Shown: positions 1-6,189, counted from the stretch's first letter. The stretch is 17,656 bases of DNA from Bacteroidota bacterium (GCA_023386855.1 JAEWIW010000133.1:1-17656); one strand, 5' to 3'. The notes: generated by a model from the sequence alone, not told the origin. Program-made: numbers and translations.

Positions 1-1
1 C

Positions 2-886
2 AGGGCTACGGTTGCCAATCTTTATTACAGGTTGCTGGCGCTCGACAGGCAGTTGCAGATCACGGAACAAACGGTAAGCAACTGGGATACTACCGTTCAA
101 ACCATGCGCGCCTTAAAGCAATCGGCAAGGGTAACAGAAGCAGCTGTTGTGCAGAGTGAAGCACAACGTTATGCAGCAGAAGTGACCATACCCGATCTTA
201 AGCAGAGTATCAGGGAAACAGAACATGCTTTCAGTATACTGTTGGGTAATGCCCCGGCTGCAGTGCATAGAACAGCAATTGAGCTGCAGCAGCCTATTGA
301 AATGACAAAGACCGGTGTACCTTCACAGTTGCTGTCGAACCGCGCCGATCTACAACAGGCAGAATATAATTTCATGTTTGCATTTGAAATGACGAATGTG
401 GCACGCACTAATTTTTACCCTTCATTACTCATCACCGCAAATGCAGGTTTATCAAGCCTTTCGTTGGCAAGATTGTTCGATATTGGTTCGCTTGCAGCAA
501 GCATTGGAGCAGGACTGACACAACCTATATTCAACAGGAGAGCCAATAAGACAACGCTTGAAGTAGCGCAATTGCAGCAGCAGGAAGCTTTGCTGAATTT
601 TAAGAATACGCTTCTTCAGGCCGGTGCAGAAGTATCTGATGCACTGTCGCTTCAAAAAGCTGCAGCAGAAAAAGTTTCGATCCGAAATTCACAGATTTCC
701 TCACTTCAATTATCGGTTGAATATTCACAGGAGTTGCTGAGAAATGGATTTGCAAATTATACGGAAGTCATCAATGCAAGACAGTTTTTATTGCAGGCCG
801 AACTCGGAAGAGTGAATGACAGGTTACAACAACTCCAGGCAATAGTGAATTTGTACAGGGCATTGGGAGGAGGAGAAGGCAAGTGA
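2..886 (+). CDS. RND efflux outer-membrane factor, NodT/OprM-TolC type (3' part)
   Basis: This is the C-terminal part of an outer-membrane factor of a tripartite RND efflux system, the TolC-like channel that carries substrates across the outer membrane. The reading frame is open from base 2 (R-A-T-V-A-N-L-Y-Y-R-L), so the gene starts outside the window; the TTG at 32 is only an internal codon. About 294 residues remain of a family length near 460-480. The family signature is visible: an N-terminal coiled-coil stretch, then SNRADLQQAEYNFMFAFEMT followed by ARTNFYPSL, matching the NodT repeat (R-x-D-x-x-Q-A-E ... A-R-x-x-x-F-P-S), then a second helical repeat ending in VNLYRALGGG. The inner-membrane pump and adaptor are presumably upstream. 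The stop codon lies in the first unit of a heptanucleotide repeat, and the next gene is convergent. The substrate cannot be told from this part. Confidence 0.92.
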   Translation, partial: RATVANLYYRLLALDRQLQITEQTVSNWDTTVQTMRALKQSARVTEAAVVQSEAQRYAAEVTIPDLKQSIRETEHAFSILLGNAPAAVHRTAIELQQPIEMTKTGVPSQLLSNRADLQQAEYNFMFAFEMTNVARTNFYPSLLITANAGLSSLSLARLFDIGSLAASIGAGLTQPIFNRRANKTTLEVAQLQQQEALLNFKNTLLQAGAEVSDALSLQKAAAEKVSIRNSQISSLQLSVEYSQELLRNGFANYTEVINARQFLLQAELGRVNDRLQQLQAIVNLYRALGGGEGK

Positions 887-982
887 TTAGTGATTAGTGA
901 TCAGTGATCAGTGACTAGTGAAAACGGGCTTCCACCGGCCCCCGGTCCCAACTAATCACTAGTCACTAATAACTAGTCACTG
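883..982. repeat. Heptanucleotide tandem repeats arranged as a long inverted repeat between convergent genes
   Basis: The left arm (883-921) is five and a half units of a 7-bp repeat: GTGATTA twice, GTGATCA twice, GTGACTA, then GTGA. The right arm (about 951-982), read on the minus strand, carries the same kind of units: GTGACTA, GTTATTA, GTGACTA, GTGATTA, GTT. Between them is a GC-rich spacer (925-949) that can form a small GGGC/GCCC stem (926-929 with 938-941). The arms pair in either direction, and several differences are G-U tolerant in RNA. The repeat contains the efflux gene stop codon and overlaps the repressor stop codon, so it may end transcription from both sides. There is no clear U-run, so termination is an inference. 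Degenerate 7-bp arrays of this sort can also expand and contract by slippage. Confidence 0.8.
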
Positions 983-1996
983 TTTATTAGTTGATTTTCC
1001 AATAACAAGTTTAGTAGCCAGCGTTTTTTGCACGATCTTCTTCGGATCTTTGATGGAATCAAGAAGAATCTTTACAGCCTGTTCTCCCATTTCTTTCAAG
1101 GGCTGCTGTATATGTGTTAAGGGAGCATAGAAAAGGAATGCGGCGTCCGACTGGTCAAAGCTTAATATGCCCAGGTCTTTGGGAACCTTTACCGGTAAAG
1201 TGTTGAGATATTTCAGGCCGTAGGTTGATACTTTATTGGATGCGAAGAATATGGCATCTGCTGGATCCTTTTCTGCAAGAATATTTTTGATGGCTTTAAT
1301 TACATCTTCTTCAGTGGTAATATCCACAGCAACTTCATGAATATATTTTTTATCGGCTTGAATGCCATGCTTTTTTAATGCGGCACGATAGCCTCTTCGG
1401 CGGTCGGAAAGATTTTGCAGTCTGGTATGGAAGGCGATCATGGCGATTCGTTTATAACCTCTTTCAATAAGATGTGTTACGCCATCAAACGCTGCCTGGT
1501 AATTATTGATCACAACATAGTTTGTTTCCAGGGCGGGAATATGCCTGTCGATCAATACCAGGGGAACATAATTGGATTGAAGTTCCCTTACCTGTTCTTC
1601 ACTTGCTTCGGCCGGGGCTAGTATGATTCCATCGACCTGTCGCTCAAGCAATAAATGAATTAGCTTTTGCTGCTTTTCTTTTTTTTCATCAGAACTGGCA
1701 ATGATCACCGAATAATGATTTAACTCTGCTTCATCTTCTATTATTCTTGCTAAAGAGGAAGAAAAGGCATTGGCGATATCAGCCACTACCAAGCCAATGG
1801 TAAGAGTTTTATTGGTCTTGAGGCTTTTTGCTACCTGGTTGGGTCGGTAATGTAATTTTTCAGCAACCTCTTTAATTTTGGCTGCAATTTCCCTGCTGAT
1901 TCTTCCTTCTCTTTTATTATTCAGCACATAAGAAACCAGGGCAGTTGAAACGCCCACTTTCGCTGCTATGTCCTTTAATGAAACTTTTTTTTTCAT
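977..1996 (-). CDS. LacI-family transcriptional repressor
   Basis: This is a sugar-responsive DNA-binding repressor of normal family length (339 aa). Residues 5-28 (VSLKDIAAKVGVSTALVSYV) form the LacI helix-turn-helix. Residues 51-60 (RPNQVAKSLK) form the hinge helix, with L59 at the position of the leucine that wedges into the operator's central CG step. From about residue 65 a periplasmic-binding-protein-like effector domain follows (TIGLVVADIANAF, VDGIILAP, LVLIDRHIP, GYKRIAMIA, RRRGYRAALKKHG, GILSFDQSD). The start ATG at 1996 is preceded by an A-rich leader without a Shine-Dalgarno sequence. The gene is divergent from the 90-aa ORF at 2149. A perfect palindrome in the shared promoter region suggests autorepression. 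The effector cannot be read from sequence; LacI proteins of this phylum usually sense sugars or sugar phosphates. Confidence 0.93.
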   Translation of the reverse strand: MKKKVSLKDIAAKVGVSTALVSYVLNNKREGRISREIAAKIKEVAEKLHYRPNQVAKSLKTNKTLTIGLVVADIANAFSSSLARIIEDEAELNHYSVIIASSDEKKEKQQKLIHLLLERQVDGIILAPAEASEEQVRELQSNYVPLVLIDRHIPALETNYVVINNYQAAFDGVTHLIERGYKRIAMIAFHTRLQNLSDRRRGYRAALKKHGIQADKKYIHEVAVDITTEEDVIKAIKNILAEKDPADAIFFASNKVSTYGLKYLNTLPVKVPKDLGILSFDQSDAAFLFYAPLTHIQQPLKEMGEQAVKILLDSIKDPKKIVQKTLATKLVIGKSTNKQ

Positions 1997-2083
1997 CTTC
2001 TCCCCATTTTTCTTTTTGGTAATTCACTAATATACAGTTCATTGCAGGTCCTTTTCCAACATTAACGAAATGCAGGTACAGTC

Positions 2084-2105
2084 TTTGGTTAATCGATTAA
2101 CCAAA
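2084..2105. promoter_or_regulatory. LacI-family operator, perfect 22-bp palindrome
   Basis: The core is TTGGTTAATCGATTAACCAA, with one further T and A outside, giving a perfect inverted repeat centred on a CG step (2094/2095). A central CG with A/T-rich half-sites is typical of LacI-family operators. It lies 88 bp upstream of the repressor start and 44 bp upstream of the ORF at 2149, and it overlaps the predicted repressor -7 element. I found no second copy in the window, so the local targets would be the repressor itself and the short ORF. Confidence 0.8.
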
Positions 2106-2133
2106 AATATGTATTTTTGCATCGTCAATCAAA
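2102..2133 (-). promoter_or_regulatory. Predicted promoter of the LacI-family gene
   Basis: On the minus strand, TTTG (2133-2130) and TATTTTTG (2109-2102) match the Bacteroidota -33 and -7 elements (TTTG and TAnnTTTG) exactly, with a 20-bp spacer. Transcription would start near 2096, giving a leader of about 100 nt. The -7 element overlaps the right half of the operator palindrome, so bound repressor should block it. Assigned by consensus match only. Confidence 0.55.
2112..2119 (+). promoter_or_regulatory. Predicted -7 element for the short Rossmann-like ORF
   Basis: TATTTTTG matches TAnnTTTG exactly, 29 bp before the ATG at 2149. The nearest TTTG (2084-2087) is 24 bp upstream, longer than the usual spacing of about 19-20, and lies inside the operator. 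The element faces away from the repressor promoter, so the palindrome could control both directions. Confidence 0.45.
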
Positions 2134-2148
2134 TGTGAGAGGTAAATT

Positions 2149-2421
2149 ATGAATGTAGGATTAATTGATTGTAATGTTGAACAATTACTGAAAGAGACTC
2201 CACTGGAGGTTCATTATAAACTGAAAAAGGTTTTACTGAAAGGCATTCAAACAGAAGAAACAGCTAAAACCATTTATCCCAATGCAGAGGTTGTTTCGGA
2301 CCTGCACGAGATCATTCATGACGATTCAATTGAATTGGTTTTGATTTCGGCCCCGGCTAACGCTCACCTGGAACTGGTAAGCGCCGCATTAAATGCAGGA
2401 AAGCACGTAAGGGTGATATAA
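2149..2421 (+). CDS. Truncated Gfo/Idh/MocA-like Rossmann ORF, 90 aa
   Basis: The 90 residues resemble part of the NAD(P)-binding domain of Gfo/Idh/MocA oxidoreductases. YKLKKVLLKGI, then YPNAEVVSDLHEII, then IELVLISAPANAHLELVSAAL and NAGKHV follow the family order (strand 2, acidic loop, strand 4 with A-P-x-x-x-H, and the A-G-K-H-V strand). The frame stops just where the E-K-P catalytic-lysine motif should come, and no continuation appears in the other frames downstream. At the N terminus, VGLIDCNVEQLL lacks the usual G-x-G-x-x-G loop. It therefore cannot be a standard dehydrogenase. Either it is a decayed 5' fragment, or a small stand-alone protein derived from this fold. In favour of expression are an intact frame, an ATG start, a consensus -7 element and a repressor operator directly upstream. 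Confidence 0.6.
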   Translation: MNVGLIDCNVEQLLKETPLEVHYKLKKVLLKGIQTEETAKTIYPNAEVVSDLHEIIHDDSIELVLISAPANAHLELVSAALNAGKHVRVI

Positions 2422-2488
2422 CCATTGTCATCATCACCACGATGTAAATCGGTTTGCTCCATATAAAAATCAGTGCATATAAGGATGT

Positions 2489-2514
2489 TACTGGTATCCT
2501 TAAGATCACCAGTA
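2489..2514. other. Hairpin-forming inverted repeat of unknown role
   Basis: TACTGGT (2489-2495) pairs with ACCAGTA (2508-2514), and the stem continues inward as ATC/GAT past one bulged C around a CTTAA loop. It lies 68 bp after the 90-aa ORF. No T-run follows, so it is not a typical intrinsic terminator. It could be a 3'-end processing structure or chance. Confidence 0.35.
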
Positions 2515-2602
2515 TCCATTATATTCCGCTAACGTTTGATACATGCCATAATTCTTGCTGCCATGATAGAATAAAAATTTTCATCAAACTAAAACGAGAA
2601 TT

Positions 2603-2827
2603 ATGAAAACCATGATCATGAATAATGCAGGCAACCTTCGTCGTTTCCTGGTATTATTCACCAACATTGAAAACCCTTTTAATTTTTCTTCAAAGCCTGC
2701 TAAGTTTCAGTCAACCAAACAAACTGAAGCTCCAAAGCAAAACCAGCATCACAAGGCTTTTACAGGAAATTATTTTGCGGGACCACATTGCATCTTTGAT
2801 CCAAGATTATTGAGCAACGAAAAATAA
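2603..2827 (+). CDS. Small hypothetical protein, 74 aa
   Basis: I do not recognise this protein. It starts at an ATG in an A-rich context (ACGAGAATTATG) and has alternative starts at codons 4 and 6. It has no signal peptide or clear membrane segment. Residues 12-30 are hydrophobic and aromatic (RRFLVLFTNIENPFNF), the middle (31-56) is polar and rich in K, Q and T, and the end reads FAGPHCIFDPRLLSNEK. The main support for a real gene is the strong intrinsic terminator that begins three bases after the stop codon, which shows a transcript ends there. An overlapping 62-codon ORF in another frame (2625-2813) has a less natural composition and ends before this stop, so I prefer this frame. It could still be a non-coding transcript. 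Confidence 0.5.
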   Translation: MKTMIMNNAGNLRRFLVLFTNIENPFNFSSKPAKFQSTKQTEAPKQNQHHKAFTGNYFAGPHCIFDPRLLSNEK

Positions 2828-2830
2828 ATT

Positions 2831-2860
2831 AAACGTCTCTACAGCAGAGACGTTTTTTTT
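2831..2860 (+). terminator. Intrinsic terminator after the 74-aa ORF
   Basis: AAACGTCTCT (2831-2840) and AGAGACGTTT (2846-2855) form a perfect 10-bp stem around the 5-nt loop ACAGC. Eight T's run from 2853 to 2860, with a second T tract just after. It follows the stop codon at 2825-2827 directly. Confidence 0.92.
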
Positions 2861-2925
2861 ATTCTTTTTTTTAAAAATTTCTGCTGAAGGATTGCAGCTT
2901 TTTTGTTAAATCGCTGATTGTTCAT

Positions 2926-2962
2926 ACGTGAAAATTCCCGGTTGGAAAACGGTACATCTCCC
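2926..2962 (+). promoter_or_regulatory. Bipartite regulatory element, copy A (upstream of the PepSY-like gene)
   Basis: ACGTGAAAA (2926-2934) is followed after 14 bp by ACGGTACATCTCCC (2949-2962). The same two blocks with the same spacing lie upstream of the sensor operon on the minus strand (6226-6190). Here the second block is centred about 43 bp upstream of the likely transcription start near 3000, where a -33 element would be expected. None is visible, as at an activator-dependent promoter. The obvious candidate for the binding protein is the response regulator encoded at 3634-4314; this is an inference. Confidence 0.6.
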
Positions 2963-2986
2963 GTAGGACAGGGGCTTTCAGGATGG

Positions 2987-2994
2987 TAAGTTTG
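2987..2994 (+). promoter_or_regulatory. Predicted -7 element of the PepSY-like gene
   Basis: TAAGTTTG matches the Bacteroidota TAnnTTTG exactly. Transcription would start near 3000, leaving a leader of about 80 nt before the ATG at 3080. No TTTG or TTG is seen 19-20 bp upstream; that position is taken by the second block of the bipartite element. Confidence 0.55.
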
Positions 2995-3079
2995 TTATGG
3001 ATTTTGGTTTACGCGTAAGCAGTTTTCTACCCTGCGTTAACAATATTCTTACTCAAACTTAACCATCAAATTGAAAGTC

Positions 3080-3625
3080 ATGAAAAAGTCAAACTCCCTC
3101 TTTGCTGTCTTACTTACAGCACTATGCATTCCTGCCGTTTCTTTTGCCCAGTATGCAAAGAATACCATCAGGTTTAATCCTTCTACCCTTTATGGTACAG
3201 CCAGTGTAATTGCAGGTGAAGAATCCGACCGCTCTGCATTGGATAAGCTCAGGGTTTCAAATGAAAAAGCCTTCAAATCCTTCCTCAGGGATTTTAAGGG
3301 AGCCACTGATGTTTATGTGGATGCACGTACTGATGGAACCTTTCTTTCCTGCCTTGTAGATGGTATCCGCAACCGTATACAGTATTCTCCAAAAGGAAGG
3401 TGGAGGAGTACCATCCAGTATTTGAATGCTAGCCAGATACCTGAACCTGTTGTTTCAATGGTAGCGCATAATTATCCCGAGTATAATATACTCCGTGCTT
3501 CCAAAGTGATCGTTCCCGAAGGATTTGCTTACCTCGTTGATATTGATAATTGCAGCCGCTTCAAAACCATCAGGGTCAATGGTGATGGTATTGATGTTTA
3601 CCAGGAATTCGAAAAAGCCCAATAA
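3080..3625 (+). CDS. Secreted PepSY-like (beta-lactamase-inhibitor-like fold) protein
   Basis: This is an exported protein of 181 aa. I take the ATG at 3080 rather than the in-frame TTG at 3071, because it begins directly with a typical signal peptide (MKKSNSLFAVLLTALCIPA, likely cut after SFA near residue 23). The mature part has the pattern of the Bacteroidota PepSY-like proteins: an initial helix (EKAFKSFLRDFKGATDVYVD), strands carrying the F-x-x-x-x-x-G-x-x-x-x-x-x-Y pattern (FLSCLVDGIRNRIQYSPKGRW), then IPEPVVSMVAHNYPEYNILRA and a final strand group (GFAYLVDIDNCSRFKTIRVNG). Such proteins are small periplasmic or surface proteins of unclear function, often linked to two-component systems. 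It is tail to tail with the response regulator gene (8 bp between stops) and shares a regulatory element with that operon, so it may be an output of that system. Confidence 0.75.
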   Translation: MKKSNSLFAVLLTALCIPAVSFAQYAKNTIRFNPSTLYGTASVIAGEESDRSALDKLRVSNEKAFKSFLRDFKGATDVYVDARTDGTFLSCLVDGIRNRIQYSPKGRWRSTIQYLNASQIPEPVVSMVAHNYPEYNILRASKVIVPEGFAYLVDIDNCSRFKTIRVNGDGIDVYQEFEKAQ

Positions 3626-3633
3626 CAGCTTAC

Positions 3634-4314
3634 TTACCTCTGATTCACTCCGTACCCTTCCTCCTTATTATCACCCAGTTCAACCAGTTCCCTGCGTAAG
3701 GCTTCAAGCACCATTCCTACACGACTTTGAACATTCAGTTTAACAAAAAGGTTTTCCCTGTATCCATCGATGGTTCTTTCTGATAAATGCATCTGGTCGG
3801 CGATCTGCTTATAGGTTAGATCGCTGCAGGCAAGTTTAAGAAAAGTTTTTTCCCTTTCTGTAAGCTGCAATTTTGCATCTTCCTGTTGCTTCTGCAATAA
3901 CCTTCTGTACCTGATGTTGCTGATATCTGCATTGTAATAACCATTCGTATAGATTTCTTTTAATGCCTTCTCCAGTTTATCGGGGTGCATATCTTTTAAA
4001 AGGTAAGCACAGCAACCCGCACGGATCATATTGATCACAGAAGTGTCATCATCCTTCATCGACAAAGCCACCAATTTAACCTGGGGATATTGCCTGGAGA
4101 TCAATGCAGCGGTTTTTGGGCCATCCATTATAGGCATATTCACATCCAATAAAATGATATCCGGCTTTTCTTTCATTAATTGCAGGCGTTGCAGCAAAGC
4201 TTCCCCGTTCATTGCATCCAGTGTAATGCTGAAGTCGGGAAATCCTTCTACCAGTATGCTTAATGATTTTAAAAACAGTTGATGATCATCGGCGATTCCT
4301 ATATTGATTTTCAT
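3634..4314 (-). CDS. NarL/LuxR-type response regulator
   Basis: This is a two-component response regulator of 226 aa. Residues 1-120 are a receiver domain with the acidic pair D9/D10, phosphoacceptor D57 in LLDVNMP, the switch region near S85 (LVALSMKDDD) and K107 in YLLKD. Residues about 149-210 form a LuxR-type helix-turn-helix (LTEREKTFLKLACSDLTYKQ, then IADQMHLSERTIDGYRENLF). A short polar tail follows. The start lies 9 bp after the kinase stop codon, so it is the last gene of the operon and the natural partner of that kinase. It probably binds the bipartite element found at the two ends of this locus. Its 3' end is 8 bp from the convergent secreted-protein gene with no terminator between them, so the two transcripts probably overlap as antisense RNA. 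Confidence 0.93.
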   Translation of the reverse strand: MKINIGIADDHQLFLKSLSILVEGFPDFSITLDAMNGEALLQRLQLMKEKPDIILLDVNMPIMDGPKTAALISRQYPQVKLVALSMKDDDTSVINMIRAGCCAYLLKDMHPDKLEKALKEIYTNGYYNADISNIRYRRLLQKQQEDAKLQLTEREKTFLKLACSDLTYKQIADQMHLSERTIDGYRENLFVKLNVQSRVGMVLEALRRELVELGDNKEEGYGVNQR

Positions 4315-4323
4315 ATCAGTTGG

Positions 4324-5097
4324 TTAAATGGGTATAAATATTTTTATTTCGGTACCACTGGCTGGTTCAGCCTGCCATTCTATGCGACCACCCAGCAGTT
4401 GGGTTCGATGTTTCATGTTCATCAGGCCAACTCCTGACCTGGTTTCGGAATTCAGTTGAAATCCCTGGCCATTATCGCGCATGCAAACCACCAGTTCTTT
4501 GTCGTAAAAAATCTGCACATCAAGGCTACTTGCTTTTGCATGCCTTATGCTGTTTTGAATTCCTTCCTGTATAATACGGAATAGCATTACCTGGGATTCT
4601 GGTTCAAGGGGCAGTTTCTTAAATTCTGATTGAAGATGCGCTACGATAACGCCTGAAAAATTGATCCTGTTGATCTCTGCTTCCAGGTTATCCATGAGGT
4701 TGAACTGGCTAAGCCATTCCCTGTTTAGCGATTTGGACAGCATGCGCATATCCTGGATAGCTTTGGCGAGTGTTTGATCGGCAGTCCTGAAAGTGTCAGG
4801 AACCTTTTCCATGCTTCTTTCAGCAATACCCATTAACATTCTGGTGCTGCTGAGCAATTGACCAATATTGTCGTGGAGTTCTTCGCTGATGAGGTGGAAA
4901 GTATCTTCCCTTGTTTCCAGCTGTGTTTTGAGGATTTCGCGCTGGTAGTTGGCATGCAGCAGTTCTTTTTCTTTTTTGAATATTAACTGCCTTCGCTGGT
5001 ACTGGATGATAAGGATTGCAATGAATATTACCACGGATATGAACAGAATGGTTCCGATTAAGACAATAGATGTGATTTCATCCAGATTCATTTTCAA
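4324..5097 (-). CDS. Sensor histidine kinase, HisKA_3 type, single membrane anchor
   Basis: This kinase phosphorylates the NarL-type regulator encoded next to it. It has 257 aa: one transmembrane helix (about 9-32), a charged coiled coil (34-65), the HisKA_3 dimerisation and phosphotransfer domain with phosphoacceptor H75 in ISEELHDNIGQLL, and a HATPase_c domain from about 165. The ATP-site boxes are visible: N box FRIIQEGIQNSIRHA (173-187), G1 box RDNGQGF (207-213) and G2 box GVGLMNMKHR (222-231). It has no extracellular sensor domain of its own. Its start overlaps the end of the 7TM protein gene by 20 bp, which suggests translational coupling and that the 7TM protein is the sensing subunit. 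This split layout resembles a 7TM-HisKA_3 kinase divided over two ORFs. Confidence 0.93.
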   Translation of the reverse strand: MKMNLDEITSIVLIGTILFISVVIFIAILIIQYQRRQLIFKKEKELLHANYQREILKTQLETREDTFHLISEELHDNIGQLLSSTRMLMGIAERSMEKVPDTFRTADQTLAKAIQDMRMLSKSLNREWLSQFNLMDNLEAEINRINFSGVIVAHLQSEFKKLPLEPESQVMLFRIIQEGIQNSIRHAKASSLDVQIFYDKELVVCMRDNGQGFQLNSETRSGVGLMNMKHRTQLLGGRIEWQAEPASGTEIKIFIPI

Positions 5098-5767
5098 AAT
5101 TTTTTAAGGACGGATAATCCTGTTTTGCGGAATAAACTAAAAATGATATTGCGACGCTTACATAATAGATATAGTTCAACATTGCACCAGTCAGGTAAAA
5201 TTTCAATGCGTGCTCTCTTGATTGCTGAAGCAATTGGTTCATTAATCCTTCAATAAAAAAACTACCCATGGAAGCCAGCAACAATCCAAACGTTACCATG
5301 AAATAGGGATGCCTGTATATATGCACTGGTACTGGTTTTGAAAGCAGACTGGCATGGTAGCCGAGGCAAAGCATGATGAATACTGCATTCTTTATGATAA
5401 GGGTATATGTCGGAAAATGCGTTGAAGTATTCAGCCGAACCATATTATATAATCCAAAGGCAAGAAAGAAAGGAAAAAGGACCCAGTACAGCATCATAAA
5501 CCTGCTTCGAAAAATCAGCGTAAAAAAAATGCCTATCGTTGTAAAATTTACTATGGTCTGCGCATGCAACAGGAAAAGATTATTAATTCCTTTCAGTGCC
5601 AGCGATGCGGAATAGATATCGAATGCCAGGTTGATCAGGATGGTATATCCTATAACTTTTAATGGTGTACTAAGTTTCCTGTACTTCCATATGAACACGG
5701 CAATATTAACCGCATGCAGCAGGAAGGCAAGATAAAAATCCCACATTACAGGCCCTTTGGACTCCAT
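5078..5767 (-). CDS. Seven-helix membrane protein, putative sensor subunit of the two-component system
   Basis: I do not recognise a named family, but the protein (229 aa) is clearly integral membrane. Hydrophobic segments lie at about residues 9-27, 35-58, 64-86, 90-110, 122-142, 155-176 and 186-214, giving seven likely helices and a short charged C-terminal tail (KQDYPSLKNFENESG). There is no enzymatic motif. It starts 9 bp after the stop of the 114-aa gene and overlaps the kinase gene by 20 bp, so it is made from the same transcript. Because the kinase has only one helix and no input domain, I infer that this protein senses the signal within the membrane and passes it to the kinase. ATG 5767 is used; codon 8 (Met, directly before WDFYLAF) is a possible alternative start. 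Confidence 0.78.
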   Translation of the reverse strand: MESKGPVMWDFYLAFLLHAVNIAVFIWKYRKLSTPLKVIGYTILINLAFDIYSASLALKGINNLFLLHAQTIVNFTTIGIFFTLIFRSRFMMLYWVLFPFFLAFGLYNMVRLNTSTHFPTYTLIIKNAVFIMLCLGYHASLLSKPVPVHIYRHPYFMVTFGLLLASMGSFFIEGLMNQLLQQSREHALKFYLTGAMLNYIYYVSVAISFLVYSAKQDYPSLKNFENESG

Positions 5768-5776
5768 ATGTATGCT

Positions 5777-6121
5777 TTATGTCTTGCAGTTGGGCGGACA
5801 GGCGCAGCAACCACTAAAGTATAGCGTGCCCGGTTCCTGTTTATCATAACCTGTTGTCAATACAGGAACGATAAGGTGAATATAATTTCCATCAGGTCCC
5901 AATGCGTTATACACTCTTAAGAATTTGCAGTCAGGATTATTGTTGATCATAGTTAATATGTCAGAAAATTTGAAATGACTGTAATGCAGTTCGCATGGAT
6001 TCCCCTGCACCTGTGCCTGAACATCTTCATAACTCATTTCGATGGTGGTCATCGAAGGATTTTCATCAGTTGAAAAATCGCATGGCGTTCCCTGGTCCGA
6101 CTGTTGAGATAATGAAATCAT
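5777..6121 (-). CDS. Hypothetical 114-aa protein with cysteine-rich C terminus, first gene of the sensor operon
   Basis: I do not recognise this protein. I take the start at ATG 6121 (MISLSQQSDQ). The longer frame from GTG 6187 would begin upstream of the predicted -7 element (6167-6159), and its extra 22 codons cover the regulatory region. There is no signal peptide or transmembrane helix, so it is probably cytoplasmic. The central part alternates strands and helices (MTTIEMSYEDVQAQVQG, HFKFSDILTMINNNPDCKFL, YNALGPDGNYIHLIVPVL). The end, GTLYFSGCCACPPNCKT, holds four cysteines in a C-C-x-C-x(3)-C pattern that could bind metal or be redox active. Other cysteines lie near residues 14, 43 and 67. 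It is nine bases ahead of the 7TM sensor gene, so it may be an accessory or output of the pathway. Confidence 0.65.
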   Translation of the reverse strand: MISLSQQSDQGTPCDFSTDENPSMTTIEMSYEDVQAQVQGNPCELHYSHFKFSDILTMINNNPDCKFLRVYNALGPDGNYIHLIVPVLTTGYDKQEPGTLYFSGCCACPPNCKT

Positions 6122-6158
6122 TTTTTTTGATTTGAAATGATCAATGTAATTGCTGTAG

Positions 6159-6167
6159 CAAATTGTA
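6159..6167 (-). promoter_or_regulatory. Predicted -7 element of the sensor operon
   Basis: Read on the minus strand, TACAATTTG is the TAnnTTTG consensus with one extra spacer base. It lies 38 bp upstream of the ATG at 6121. Its distance from the bipartite element (67 bp from the first base of ACGTGAAAA to the final G) is almost that seen at the PepSY-like gene (68 bp), and this agreement is the main support. Confidence 0.42.
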
Positions 6168-6189
6168 AAAGGATCACCAGTATTCACAG

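Noticed and set aside
883..982. CRISPR-like repeat array
   Set aside because: Units are only 7 bp, contiguous and inverted, with no spacers and no cas genes.
2625..2813. 62-codon ORF overlapping the 74-aa ORF
   Set aside because: It is a frame-shifted shadow starting inside the other frame and ending before the terminator-linked stop; no independent support.
3071..3079. TTG at 3071 as start of the PepSY-like protein
   Set aside because: The ATG at 3080 begins a typical signal peptide directly, and the three extra codons add nothing.
6122..6187. Longer reading frame of the cysteine-rich gene from GTG 6187
   Set aside because: The added 22 codons cover the predicted -7 element and start just beyond the bipartite element; ATG 6121 gives a start downstream of the promoter.
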